Source: Closterium sp. Naga37s-1 (Eukaryota > Streptophyta > Zygnematophyceae > Desmidiales > Closteriaceae). From it: a stretch of 64,000 nucleotides of DNA. The position numbers and the translations under genes are program-made. The notes beneath the pieces were generated by a model. That model saw only the letters and a program-made list of their open reading frames with translations. It did no database searches and had not been told where the DNA came from. Positions 1-11,800 of this stretch are shown piece after piece; position 1 is the stretch's first letter, and each line of letters starts with the position of its first letter. Location: contig CANJKZ010000476.1 of assembly GCA_947471745.1 (NCBI GenBank), positions 62,001 to 126,000 of the forward strand, written 5' to 3'.

Positions 1-33
1 GTAGCGACGATAAGTTGTGCGGTGAAGGATAGA

Positions 34-100
34 CTCAAGCGAAGGATCTAGACAAGAAGGGGCAGAAGCGTGAGTGGCAAGACTAGATCCTTCGCTTGAG
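34..100. repeat. 18-bp perfect inverted repeat
   Basis: Positions 34-51 (CTCAAGCGAAGGATCTAG) are the exact reverse complement of 83-100, with a 31-base loop. It could form a hairpin or be the end of a small mobile element. No gene is seen in 1-405, which is the 3' flank of the kinase gene. Confidence 0.75.
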
Positions 101-405
101 GGAATAGTCGAAGGAGGGAGTCGGAGTCATGCTAAAGGGAATAGCTCAGGAAAATATACTGGTGGTACATCTTCGAAAGTGTTTTATGAGTTGAATAACT
201 TTAAAGTTTATTATCATCTCACGTAGAAAAAGATATCAACCATACAGTTAAAGAATATTTGCATCTTACTTAAAGAATCTCTTTATTCATTGGTATTATA
301 TTGGCTAATACACACCAGATCAACCTAGACATACATGGCTTAATCACCTATTACTGTTTCATATTACCTTCCAACCTAGGATCCCAGCTTCCCTTCATTG
401 AAGAT

Positions 406-2337
406 TCAAAGGTCTGACCCAGAAGAAACAGAAGAGCAGGATGATAATGACAGGGCAGCAGGTAAGGAAGAGTCTTGGAGGTTCTTGAGCCTGGATCTCC
501 TTCCTGGCAAGATACGGCATGAAAGAATACTAGTGTACAATTCATCCCCCTCCTTATCTCCATGTTCGAAAGCCTCACACCACCCTCTCCCAGAAGATGC
601 GGGCGACTCTGTTACGTTTGAGGCTTCATCTGAAGTTTTAGAGGGCAGCGACGATGGGGAGGGGAATTCACCCTCATTATCAGCCTGGTCGTTGGAGGTT
701 TTGCTTTCCCCATCCACTACGTCATCTCCGTCGACTCCGTCAACACGGTTATCGTCAAATTCACCAGCTGTATCCTCGACAAGCGATGACCTGGTAACGT
801 GACTTGCTATGGAGCTAGGTACACCACACTCCTCCGACCTTGCATGCTCAGTTTCGATGTTGTCACCATAGACTGTTGATAAATGAGAACCCGTGATTAA
901 AGGGGAATGTCCCTGTAGCCGGGATCTTCTGGTTTGCCGGGATCGTCCAGGTGTCCTCACGACAGTTGCTTGCGAGCCGCACGGTGCTGACGTGGGCAGC
1001 ACATTGCTCTGCGATCGCGGAATCTTAGCCAGATTTGCAGCCACTATTTGCGGACTATCGGCAGTGGCGTTCGAGTTTAGAATTTGGCCGTTGTTCTGGC
1101 GGTCAGTTCCGGGCCCGCCAGGGCTGGTGGTTGGAGAAGCAGGTTCGCTCTTCGCCGATTCTGTCGCAGCTTCTGTTGCGACAACGACACTCAATGCTCG
1201 CGGCATGGCGACAGCGTTCTTAGAATTCTCCCGGCGCTTCATGGTTTCGCATTGGGCTGTCGTCGGACGTAACTGACGCGTTTTTGGTCGCTGCGATTGT
1301 ACTTGCGACGGAGCATGCGACGGAGCCTCCAACCGAGGCGGAGCGAGCTGCTTCTTCAACCATGGATGCTCCAACACGCCGATTATATCAACTCTCTCCA
1401 TCGGATCTGCCGTTAACATCCGACGGATTAAATCCTTGGCTTCGAACGAAATCGACGGCCAAGGTTTCGGCAGCAGATCTGACGGCAGCAGTTTGCGATT
1501 GTCGTTGGGAAAGGCCGGCCAGTTCGCAGAGAGCATCGCGTAGAGCAACACGCCGAGCGACCAGATATCCGCGCAGTAGTTGTACGGCTCGTGCGCCAGG
1601 ACCTCGGGCGCTTCGTACGGCGCACTCCCCGCTGCTCCGATAATAGCCGAACCCGGTTGTAACGGAAACGCCAGTCCGAAGTCTGCGAGCCGGAGTTGCA
1701 AATCTTCCAGGCGTAAGGATTTATCCGTAGCATCGCCGTTGGAGGAGGCGAGGGAAGCGGGGGACGAAGGAGGAGACTTTTCGCCACGCTTTGCGGGCGC
1801 GGCGGAGTTGGGAGATACTTCCGCCGCCGGCGGAACGATAAGAATGTTTTCAGGCTTAATGTCCCGATGCACGACGCGGTTGATGTGACACCACCGCACA
1901 GCCCTCGCTAACTGTACGAACAGCCGCGCCGCCACGGACTCCTCCAGCCCCTCGTGCTCCGCTATAAGCGCGAACAGATCGCCTCCCGCGCAGAGCTCCG
2001 TTATCATGTAGACCGCTTTGTCGTCTTCGTAGAGGCCGCGTAAGCACAGCACGTTCGGGTGCCCCCGGAGAATCAGCATCGATTGAACTTCTCTCCGCAA
2101 ATCAGCGAGCTCCACGTGTGACATGCCGCGTTTGCGGACCTGCTTACACGCAAGGGTTTCCCCCGTTATTCTATCCTGGCAGCGCCAAATGCGGCCAGAC
2201 TGGCCCTCTCCAAGGATGTCGCTGAAAACGTAACGATTAAAGAGCTCTGACGTCGGTAGCGCCATGGCTGATTGACTATCATGCACAGAAATATCTACCA
2301 TCTGCGCTTCTAATGTACTCGACCTAATCGACCACAA
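406..2337 (-). CDS. Ser/Thr protein kinase, CAMK group (PPCK/CDPK-like, no EF hands)
   Basis: Intronless 643-aa protein kinase that transfers phosphate from ATP to Ser/Thr. The kinase domain spans about residues 35-328. Gly-loop GEGQSG is at 43-48, the ATP-binding Lys at 65 (ACKQ), HRDIKPEN at 157-164, DFG at 219-221, and APE at 243-245 followed by DIWSLG. All catalytic residues are present. About 45 Ser/Pro/Ala-rich residues are inserted between HRDIKPEN and DFG, where relatives have only some ten. The C-terminal half (330-643) is Ser/Thr/acidic low complexity with no EF hands, so it is not a complete CDPK; the core resembles PEP carboxylase kinases and CDPK catalytic domains. Met1 is taken as the start, but Met25, just before the kinase domain, is possible. 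The substrate cannot be told from sequence. Unlike its two spliced neighbours, it has no introns and no exon-edge repeats. Confidence 0.9.
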   Translation of the reverse strand: MWSIRSSTLEAQMVDISVHDSQSAMALPTSELFNRYVFSDILGEGQSGRIWRCQDRITGETLACKQVRKRGMSHVELADLRREVQSMLILRGHPNVLCLRGLYEDDKAVYMITELCAGGDLFALIAEHEGLEESVAARLFVQLARAVRWCHINRVVHRDIKPENILIVPPAAEVSPNSAAPAKRGEKSPPSSPASLASSNGDATDKSLRLEDLQLRLADFGLAFPLQPGSAIIGAAGSAPYEAPEVLAHEPYNYCADIWSLGVLLYAMLSANWPAFPNDNRKLLPSDLLPKPWPSISFEAKDLIRRMLTADPMERVDIIGVLEHPWLKKQLAPPRLEAPSHAPSQVQSQRPKTRQLRPTTAQCETMKRRENSKNAVAMPRALSVVVATEAATESAKSEPASPTTSPGGPGTDRQNNGQILNSNATADSPQIVAANLAKIPRSQSNVLPTSAPCGSQATVVRTPGRSRQTRRSRLQGHSPLITGSHLSTVYGDNIETEHARSEECGVPSSIASHVTRSSLVEDTAGEFDDNRVDGVDGDDVVDGESKTSNDQADNEGEFPSPSSLPSKTSDEASNVTESPASSGRGWCEAFEHGDKEGDELYTSILSCRILPGRRSRLKNLQDSSLPAALSLSSCSSVSSGSDL

Positions 2338-4555
2338 GAGGAACTAGGAAAATGTAAATACCAAGAACCGAGCTTTTCTTTTGATGGGGCGAGTGGACGG
2401 GCACGATGGGAATACAGAGCGGAATGTTTCTGGACAACGATGCGTGCGTATGCGGTAAACTAGCATGGGCTCATTTCTCATGGTTCCTTGTGTTCTAGGG
2501 CCCGTCCGACTCTCGCAGCCAAGATGCCGTTCGTGTACCCCCCAGGAACCGTACTGCTGTCGCTGTAACTTCATCGCAACAAAGGTGGCAAAGGTGGTGA
2601 ATGAGGTGGAGTAAATCTTAGGAGAGACAACGCCAGCAGCGGTGGCTAGAGGCCAGAGGGAAAGCACGCAAATGGTGAGGTTGGTTGGCATTTCGTTGTC
2701 CGTTTGAGCTGGCATGCCGTCGTTGTTGCTCGCATGCTGAAAATTGATCAACACGATGCTGCAGCAGCGGTTTACAGTACCGAGCTGAAGTCCCCCCCGC
2801 CCACCCACCCCAACCCAACCACGTGTGCCATCTTCTCCTCTCCCCCTTACCTTCCCCGTGTCCTGTTTCAAAATTGAAGGGGGAAGGTTGGGAACTTGGG
2901 ATTGGGGGATATGCTGTTCTACAAGGGCAATTTCATCCCACCCGCGGCTCCCTGCTGGTGTGCTGTGCTGTGTTCGCTGTTCCGCCACGCTATTCCCCCT
3001 GGTTTGCTCCTCCCCGCTGGCCCCCTGACATGAGCAGCATTGTGGCGCCCCTGCTGCTCCCCTCCCTCCCCCCATTGGTCTGGTTCGGTCGGTTCCCCTC
3101 CCGCCCACCTTCACATCTTTGAATGAGTCAGCTCTTCGTACACCCCGCTGGTCGACTTGTGCTGCATGCAGTGAAGGCGGCGCTGTGTTTGAAATGGGAA
3201 AATTATTTTCTCATAATTCAATCAGCGGCGGGCAGATCTAAGGCTGTTCTGTAACCAGTCGATATTTTTGGCTAGGCTGGTTGACAGTGAAGAGAGGGTG
3301 GGGTGCGGCGAAGTTGATTGACATCGCCATGTCACACCTCAACATTCCAAAATGGGTTGTGGTAACGAAGGTCGTATTGACCCTGATTGTTTGTGAGACC
3401 CGCCAATCTGAATAGCAGAGAACTCCTCCGAAAGTTTCACAGAAGAACTCTTGTACACCCCCGAAATATTATATGTTTTGGAGTTTCCCTTTGGCAAAGT
3501 TTATGAAACGTCGGGGTGGGTCCGTCCAGATTCAGCAAACCTCGTGTGTAACTGCCATTTCGCCTTCGTTGCCCCTTTTCATCCTACGTATCGTGTTTTT
3601 GGAACCTGGCATGCAGCTCGAGAGAGGCACCCTCGTTGTCGGCGACTCCGTGAACTTCACGCTAAGTTTTCGCAACCCGTCGTTTGGTTTTCCACGTTAA
3701 AATATCTCTGACATTATTTCAAGTCCGAGCGCTTGAACAAATTCGAGTCTAGTCTAGAGATGGAAGGGGATCTTGGTGGAAGTCGAGAAGGGAAGGTTAG
3801 CTCGTAAATTGTGAAGTTGTGGATTAATACAAAGGACACTATTCCTACACTTACGATATGCCACAAGTCACGGCCGATGGATACCAGGTGGGTTCTTGAA
3901 TGCGGAGGGATTTTCGTCAAGTACAGCTAGCCACAGCCGATATTCTAGTCCTGCGAGTCAGGGCGCATTCCTGGCTCGTGTCAAGCATCCGGTCATCCGC
4001 GGAAACAGGGATTTGGACCCACTTCGGGTCATCCGAGACCAACTTCGGGTCTTCCGGCCAAAAATTGCCCCAACCCGTTTTCTTCCCGGGAAGGCCCGAA
4101 GCTTGAAACGAGCCAGGAACCCACCCTCAGTCACACGACAACACATGAAACACTACAGTCCACACGGCGCACTGTTCTTGCTGCCAAGTGCGGCGTGTTT
4201 TGCTGCGCACTCTGCGACGCGAAGACTGCTTGTTGTGGTGGTGGGCATTGGCAAGCGTCGGCTCGCCCCGCCATAGCACACCCCCACCTCAGGCCCACAT
4301 CGCATCTTCGCTCACTTTTCATCTCCACCATACCCTGCACGTTTCCCACTTATGGTCTGAGGAGATATACAGCACATTCTGTGTCCAGCGCGGTCGGAAT
4401 TCTTTGATTGACAATGGTGATGTGAAAGCCTCAGTCATGGGCTGCAGTACCCAATGATGTCGCACATTCGCAATACGGTAGTCTACACCTGGAACTGATT
4501 TACACCAATCTTGAGGATATCAGGAACATTATTTCGTAAGAAACATACCTTATTA
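2338..4555. other. Intergenic, upstream of the kinase gene
   Basis: No protein family is recognised on either strand. Open frames here are short and of ordinary composition. A pyrimidine/purine-biased stretch lies around 2,780-3,100. The kinase promoter should lie next to 2,338, but no clear TATA or other element was identified. Confidence 0.6.
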
Positions 4556-4704
4556 GGGCGTGTGTCCTTTGGCGAAAATTGCTGAAGTTCGAACTCCAAC
4601 CGCTTTGAACCGTGATGAAAGTTTCTCGAATGTCTCTTACCGTGTAAAAAAACTTTAAAAGTTCGAACCTTAGCCAAAGTTCGACACCCTAGTACACACG
4701 CCCT
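4556..4704. mobile_element. Small MITE-like element (Tourist/PIF-Harbinger type)
   Basis: A 149-bp segment begins with GGGCGTGTGT and ends with its exact complement ACACACGCCC. It is flanked on both sides by TTA (4553-4555 and 4705-4707). A 3-bp TTA/TWA duplication with GGG-starting ends is the hallmark of PIF/Harbinger-derived MITEs. Subterminal sequence is also partly inverted, with TTCGAAC-type motifs on both sides. There is no coding capacity. The call rests on short terminal repeats and a single copy, so chance is not excluded. Confidence 0.5.
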
Positions 4705-5013
4705 TAGTTTAGTTTCTCACTACATCTCTTCAGCATCTTCAACTATTGCTAGTGCATTGCATTGTAAGCTTGGAATGCAATTGCATCGTCAAAGGTCTTT
4801 AATATTCAATGAGACATGCATCCCATCAACCAAAGAATCAGTGAATCACAGCCGGATAGGATTTATCTGGTATTGACCCAGCGTATGTAAGGCGGGCCTG
4901 CGTGGAGAACTCTGGCAAAAAAATGTTGGAATTGACCTAGAGCCTTCAAGCCAGCTGGTTTGGCGTTTTGCCTTTGACCTTAATTGTTTGACCTAGTGCC
5001 TTTTGCCTTTGGC

Positions 5014-5014
<1 letters not shown>

Positions 5015-5086
<72 letters not shown>
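5015..5086. repeat. 72-base poly(T) tract
   Basis: An uninterrupted run of 72 T. Read on the minus strand it is a long poly(A), as left by a retroposed transcript, but no LINE/SINE body or clear target duplication was recognised beside it. It may be a plain homopolymer, and its length is unreliable in assemblies. Confidence 0.85.
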
Positions 5087-5090
<4 letters not shown>

Positions 5091-5809
5091 CGCGCAAACA
5101 GGAAGCAAGCATTTAGAGGCGTCACGGTTTCAGTAAACACCAAAGTTTTAAAGCTCTGTGAGTACATCCAGTGGTAACCATGTGTGCTGGCGACCCATCA
5201 ACGAGGAGAGAATCTAGGTACATGTGCTGAGAGGCATGCACACAGGGGCAAGGGATGCAGGAGAGGCAGGGTTTTGAAGGGTAAAATAGGGGATCATGCT
5301 GGTCTAGTGAGGCAAGAGGGGAGAATGGAAGTGGTGGTGTGTATTGAGAGAAAAATGATTTAGAACCTTGTCAGAAAAAAAGACTGTAAAAAAAAGCCCA
5401 CAGCACAATGGTTGAGGGGGGTTTGATTGAGGGATGGAGAGGCCAGAAAAGGAGGGTGAGGGAGGGTGATGGGAGAAAGAGGATGATGAGGGAGAAAAGG
5501 GGGAAAGGGAAGAGGAGGATGAAGGAGAGAAGAGGGTAGGGACGAGGAAGCTGCGGTAGAGAAGAGAGAGAGGAAACAAGGAGGGACATGAAGTTCGAAA
5601 AGTAGGGGAAGGATGAGAGGAGTGCCAAGAGCATGGCAACATGGCACCATGGCAAATTGGAAACATAGCATCGCACCAACATGGCAAAATGCCCACTTGC
5701 CCACATGCCAATGTGCCCTAGTGCCAACATGCCAGCTTAACAGAGCATAAGAAGCACCAGGGGGGTATGTGGCAGAATGGAAACACGGGGCGAGTTGAGA
5801 GAGTTGAGA
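5087..5809. other. 3' flank of the MYST-like gene
   Basis: No gene recognised. Around 5,430-5,590 the plus strand is strongly purine-rich, so the minus strand is a long pyrimidine tract. A short run of imperfect repeats of the type catggca/atgccca lies at 5,630-5,740. Confidence 0.55.
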
Positions 5810-8800
5810 TTACTTCGATACACCATACCCACCATAGACCATGGGCGGTACACTCACCTTTGTCCTCTTGCTGAGTAGACTGGGCGGCAATCTCACCTTT
5901 GTCTTCTTGCTGAGGACATTGGGCGGCACACTGATATTGCCACTGAGATCACAGTACCTGTGAAGAAAAAGCATGCATGCATGGGCAGACGGATGGATGG
6001 ATGGATGGATGGATGGATGGATGGATGGATGGATGGATGGATGGATGGATGGATGGATGGATGGATGGATGGATGGATGGATGGATGGATGGATGGATGG
6101 ATGGATGGATGGATGAAAGGAAAAACAAAGATGGTTATGATGTAAGCAGAACGTGTGTGATGTGATGGAAGGGGGAAGAATGAGCTTGTGGGAGGCTTGA
6201 GACGCAAACAGGGGAAGTCGATGGAATTCAGAAGATGGGTACTGAATGAATGAATAAATTTTGAGCGAATGGGGTTTGAGAAAAAGCTACTTGAGAGAAA
6301 TCAATGGGAAATGGGTAAATGGGGTTTGTGGCCCACTTGGCGAGTTTGAGTTGCTTCAGAGACGTCCTGATGTCCTCTGGATGGATTGCCGTGCTCTTGG
6401 ATAGGCTCTGATGGAGGAAGGTGGGGGAGGAGACAAGTGCAGGGAGCAGACCAGTGCGGGGAGCGGACAACAAAGCGGCCTGAGGGCCCTACGGATGTCC
6501 TCTGGTTGGATTGCCGTGCTCTTGGATAGACTCCGATGGAGGACGGTGGGGGGGACAGACGAAGGCAGGCAGGAGCGAGCAAGTGGGGAGAGCGGACAAT
6601 TGGGGGGAGTGGACACGTGGGGAGAGTGGACAATTGGGGAGAGTGGACACGTGGGGGAGGAGGGAGGGGGGAGAAGGACAATGGGTAAGATATGAGGCCC
6701 TACATCGACGGTGCAGCTTCCTTGAAGCTTCTTGAGAGAGAGCAGCAGCTGCCAGCGCCAGTAGCTTCTGAAGGCCACCTGAAAGGAAGTGGGGGAGGAG
6801 TGGAGGTGGAGGGAAAGTGTGAGGGGAGGTGTGAGGGGAGGTGTGAGGGGAGGTGTGAGGGGAAGTGGGGGGAGGTGGGGGGGGAGGTGCGAGGGAATTG
6901 GTGAGGGGAGGTGTGAGAGGAGGTGTGAGGGAAGGTGTGAGGGGAGGTGGGCGGGAGGTGGGGGGAATGTGGAGAGGAGGTGGAGGGAAGGCAGACGAGT
7001 GGGAAGGAAAGGAAGTGGGGAGGTAAAGCAAAGTGAGTGGGAGAGAAGGGGAAGGCTTGGGCACCCAACAATCCACAACAGCCATACCAACCCGCCAACA
7101 CTTCAACCTCCAACCCATCCCTCCAACCCTGCACCCCAGCATCTCAGCAATGCACTCACAGTACCGAGGTCAGAGAGGGGAGGCTTGGGCACTAGAAGCT
7201 GCTGACGGGCTGCTGCCAAGTCATAGGCTGAAAAGGGCAGGCCATGGATAGCGGGTGGGTTTTGAGAGATGTAGAAAATATTTCGAGATGAGGGGATCGG
7301 CATGCCGAAGGATGAGTTAATCTCTGGGGAAGCGGGGTGTACAGGGGGCAGGTGGGGACCTTCTTTCAGAAACGTTCCCTATAAAATATTTCCATGGAAA
7401 AATCTCCCTAAGAAATATATACATATATATATATAAAAACATTGGAAAGATTGTCTCAGGTATAAATTCTCGCGGAGAAAGAATTACAAAAGTACAAAAG
7501 TTGGGGAAGGCTAAGTACAGCTTTTGAGACGTCTCAAAAGTAAACTTGGCACAAAACGATGTCAGCCAGTTGGACAAAAGGGTAACAGTAGAAGGGTAGA
7601 AAGGTAGCTGCCAAAACGAGACACACAGCCTGAAACTAGCCGACAGGATGCCGGCTGGTTTTAGATATCACGCATGCAGCTGGCAGGCTTCTCAAACAAG
7701 CTGAGAGCACCAATCGGCCATATGCCTCGTTCTCTTTCATAAAAAAAAAAAAAAACAAAAAAAAAAAGGTGCTCACCGATTGAGAGGAGCCATCGGCCAA
7801 AACCACGTCTCTGGAAGGGAGGCAGCACAACTATGCTGGAGAGATGCATCAAAGCGGGGGAAGTTGACGGCGATGCCAATGGTGACCTGTGGGGCGACCC
7901 ACGTGGCAACGCCGCCGAACCTCCTCCCATGTCCCCTGCTGGGTTGGCTGCTCCTGCTGTGCCCGTCTCCTCCATCCTGAGGGAATCAACCGGCTCTTGA
8001 GGTGCCTGCGGAATCGCCAGGGCCTCTACCTTGGGCCTGTGTGGTTCATCCGGCTTCTCATGTGTCTCACGAGTCACCTCAACCTGCATTCTGTGTGGAC
8101 CGGCCATTTCACGCTTGGAATCACACGGCTTTTCAGGCGCCTTGGGAGCTACCTCGACCTCCGCTTTGAGCCCTTTCAGCTGCTGTGAATCAGCCGTAAC
8201 GGCGTTTGCTGCTGGAGAGTCACGTTTGGGTGGTGGAGATTCGGGAGGGGAAGACTCCTGCGGTCGGGGGACGAGGATGGAAAAAGGGAAGGAAAAGGGG
8301 AATGGGAAAGAAGGGACTGGGAGTTTGAATAAACAGGAACAAACGGGAAGAGCAAGGCTGCAATGGAGAGGCAACCATGCGGCAAGGCCCGGGCTTGTTA
8401 GCTGGTGGTGTGCTTATCGTTGAAAGCACAGCAAGCTTTTCAGAAACAGCATAAAGGTTGAGATAGAACTGGCATACTTAATATCAATGAAAGCACGATG
8501 ACCGTTTGAGAGTGCTCAAACGTGGTCCACATAGAAACGACAAACCCACCAGCAAAGAACACATGATGAACTTTTGAGAGTGCTCAAAAGTGGTTCAAAT
8601 GGAGCTGGCATAACCTTACAATTCTGAGGCATATTATTTTAGCACTCGTTAACGAGAGCAGGAGTGTGCTGGGACCCTTACAATGGCGAAGTAGCCAATG
8701 AGAGTGTGCCACGTGTCGGAACCCCTTGTGAGGACATAGAAGGTGTGACCCTCAACGGTGTATACACGTGGCTTGTGCTCCAGAAAGAGCTTACCCAGGA

Positions 8801-11800
8801 GAGACAGGCACTGGGGGGGGGAATGAGGTTTGGCACAGAGAAGAAGGACGAGAGGAGTGTTGAGAACAAAAGAGCATGCTGTAGTGTGTTGTGGCTGTAC
8901 TGCTGTGTACACCCGCGGCTTGTGCTCCAGAAAGAGCTTTTCCAACAGGGACAGGCACTGCAAGGGATAAGGAGGTGTGGGAGGTGTAGAAAAGGGAAGA
9001 AGAAAGAGAAAGGGTTGAGTAAGAATGAGAGACGCTGTACTGCTGTGTGCATCCGTGGCTTGTGCTCCAGAATGAGCTTTCCCAGGAGGGACAGGCAGTG
9101 TGGGGGGGATAAGGAGGTGTGAAAACGTGAAGAAGCAGGGAAGGAGGGAAAAGAAAGAGCGTGCAGCATGCAACATGCGACATGCAATATGCGATATGTA
9201 ACATGAGACATGCAGCAAGCCGCCGCCACCACTGCCATCTCTCCCCATATTCACCACCACCATTCCCTTCTCCTTTCCCTATCCATATCCCCCACCACAT
9301 CTACCTCCCTTAATTCACCTACCAGTACAGCTTTGCACGATCTGGATCAATCTTGAATCCACCATCTCTTCCCCTTGTGAACTCCCCTCCCCGCACACCA
9401 CCCACACTTGACTCACCTGGCAGTACAGCTTCGCATGGGCTGGGTCCACCTTGAACACATGCAGCATGGCGCCACCAACACTTCCCCCAGCTTCCTTTCC
9501 TCCTCCTCCTTCTCCCTTTCCAAGCTCTGCTTCCTCTTTTCCTCCATCACCCCGCCTCTCTGCACCCTCCGGATCCGCATCAAACCCATTTCTCCCTCCA
9601 ACTGACGCCTCCCAATCCTGCCCCTGCGCCTCACTCTTGGCCTTTCCTCCCTCACCACATGCTCCCTCCACACCCCCTCCCTTCCCACTTCCTTCATTCC
9701 CACTTCCTTCCCTCCCATCTTCTCCCGTCATACCCTCTCCCTTCACACCCTCTCCCGTCACATGCTCTCCCTTCCCTCCCTCTCCCTCCTTTCGCACACT
9801 GCTTGTCCTGCCCACATCAGCATCCCTGGCAGACACACTGTTACCCATGCCAGCCACGTCAGCAAGTCTCCTTTTCGAGTCAGCATCCTTGGTACCAGCA
9901 GCAGCAGCAGAAGCACCACCAGAGCCGTCCGTTTTAACAGCAGCAGCAGCATCCGAGCCAGCAGGGGCAGCAGCAGCGTCTGATCCAGAAGTCCCATCAT
10001 CACCTCCCCCCACCCCAGGGATTCTAAACTGCAGCCCTGCAAACGCCTCTGCTGCAGCAGCAGTTTCTGTGCCTGTCGCTGCAGTCCCTGTCTCACTCCC
10101 CTCTCTTCTCCCCCCTCCTCCCCCTCCTCTTCCCCCTCCCCACTTCCCCACACCCACATCTGCTGCATATCCTGCTGCTGCCGCAGCTGCCACAGCAGCA
10201 GCTGCTGCAGAAGCAGCCAAATTGCCATCCACCCGAGCAATACCACCAGCAACAGCCTCCCCAGCAGCAGCAACCACACCTCCACATGCCTCTGAACCTT
10301 CCCCACGCCCATCTCTACCCCTCCCGCCTTCCCTTCCTGCCATCGGTTTGCAATCTTGAATGCCTTCGCCCCCCTCACATGCGTCTGCTGCAGGGAAAGG
10401 CATGGCAGGAAGCACGTATAGTTTAGGCGCCTCAAAGTTAGACCCATCACATCACACTAGGCTTCTGCTGCAGGGGCAAGTGTGGCAGCAGGGGCAGGCA
10501 CGGCAGGCAGTAGGAGAAAGAGTGACAGCAGGAGAGTTACACGGAGGACGAATAGGGTTACCAGCAGCAGGCTCACGGGCAGGAAGTGCAGTGGTGGGGG
10601 CAGCAGGGCTGGGGGGAAGGAGCCTGGCACGGTAGACCTCCGCCCCTGGCGGAACAACCTGCTGGCACTTCTCCTGGTCGGTGGAATTCGGTTAGGGGGA
10701 TGAGATAAGAGTGCACAAGTAAATGAACTTAATTTCGCCTCCACGTACCTAACCTGCAGGAATTTGGCCTGGATGGTGGCATTCGGTCGAGGTTTTAAGA
10801 GACAGGAGCGAGGATGAAGAGACCTGCACGTGGCGAGGATGGGCTTTCGGGGCTGAGGCTCTGGGGTTCATGATTAAGGGTTTAACGGTCACGGATTAGG
10901 GTCAACTCACCAGGTGCCGCTCGTAAGCTGCTGGAGTGCTGGAGTACTTGAGACAGGCGTCACAGATGAAGAGACGACCCGTGCTGGTGAGATGCGGTGG
11001 GTATGGGGAGAAGTACCTGCCATGTGTGCCCACACACAGGCACACACAGACACGCGAACAGATGCGGTGATGGTGAGTGAGATGCGGTGGGTATCGGGAG
11101 AAGTACCTGCCATGTGTGCCGACATTGAGATACACGCAGCGCATGATTTATGTACGCACAAATGCACGTGCGTGTGTATGTGCACACACGCACAAAAACG
11201 CGCATACCCAACCCAGCATGTATGCATGCACGCACGTGCACCGACACACACACACGCAAAACACTGGAAAGAGTGACTATGTGCAAGATGCAACGACACA
11301 CACACACGCAAAACACTGGAAAGAGTGACTATGTGCAAGATGCAACGACACACACACACGCAAAACACTGGAAAGAGTGACTATGTGCAAGATGCAACGA
11401 CACACACACACGCAAAACAATGGAAAGAGTGACTATGTGCAAGATGCAACGACACACACACACGCAAAACACTGGAAAGAGTGACTATGTGCAAGATGCA
11501 ACGACACACACACACGCAAAACAATGGAAAGAGTGACTATGTGCAAGATGCAACGACACACACACACGCAAAACACTGGAAAGAGTGACTATGTGCAAGA
11601 TGCAACGACACACACACACGCAAAACACTGGAAAGACTATGTGCAAGATGCAACGACACACACACACGCAAAACACTGGAAAGAGTGACTATGTGCAAGA
11701 TGCAACGACACACACACATGCAAAACACTGGAAAGAGTGACTATGTGCAAGATGCAACGACACACACAGACACGCGAACAGATGCGGTGATGGTGAGTGA

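Noticed and set aside
5960-6207. Frames of repeated WMDG or IHPS residues
   Set aside because: Pure products of the (GGAT)n microsatellite in a MYST intron.
9451-10359. 302-codon plus-strand Pro/Ser-rich frame
   Set aside because: Antisense shadow of MYST exon 7. The minus frame keeps phase with both neighbouring exons and ends in conserved HAT sequence.
11242-11760. 52-bp repeats as a possible CRISPR or satellite array
   Set aside because: There are no unique spacers and the units are identical end to end. It is an intronic minisatellite with a CA-rich core.
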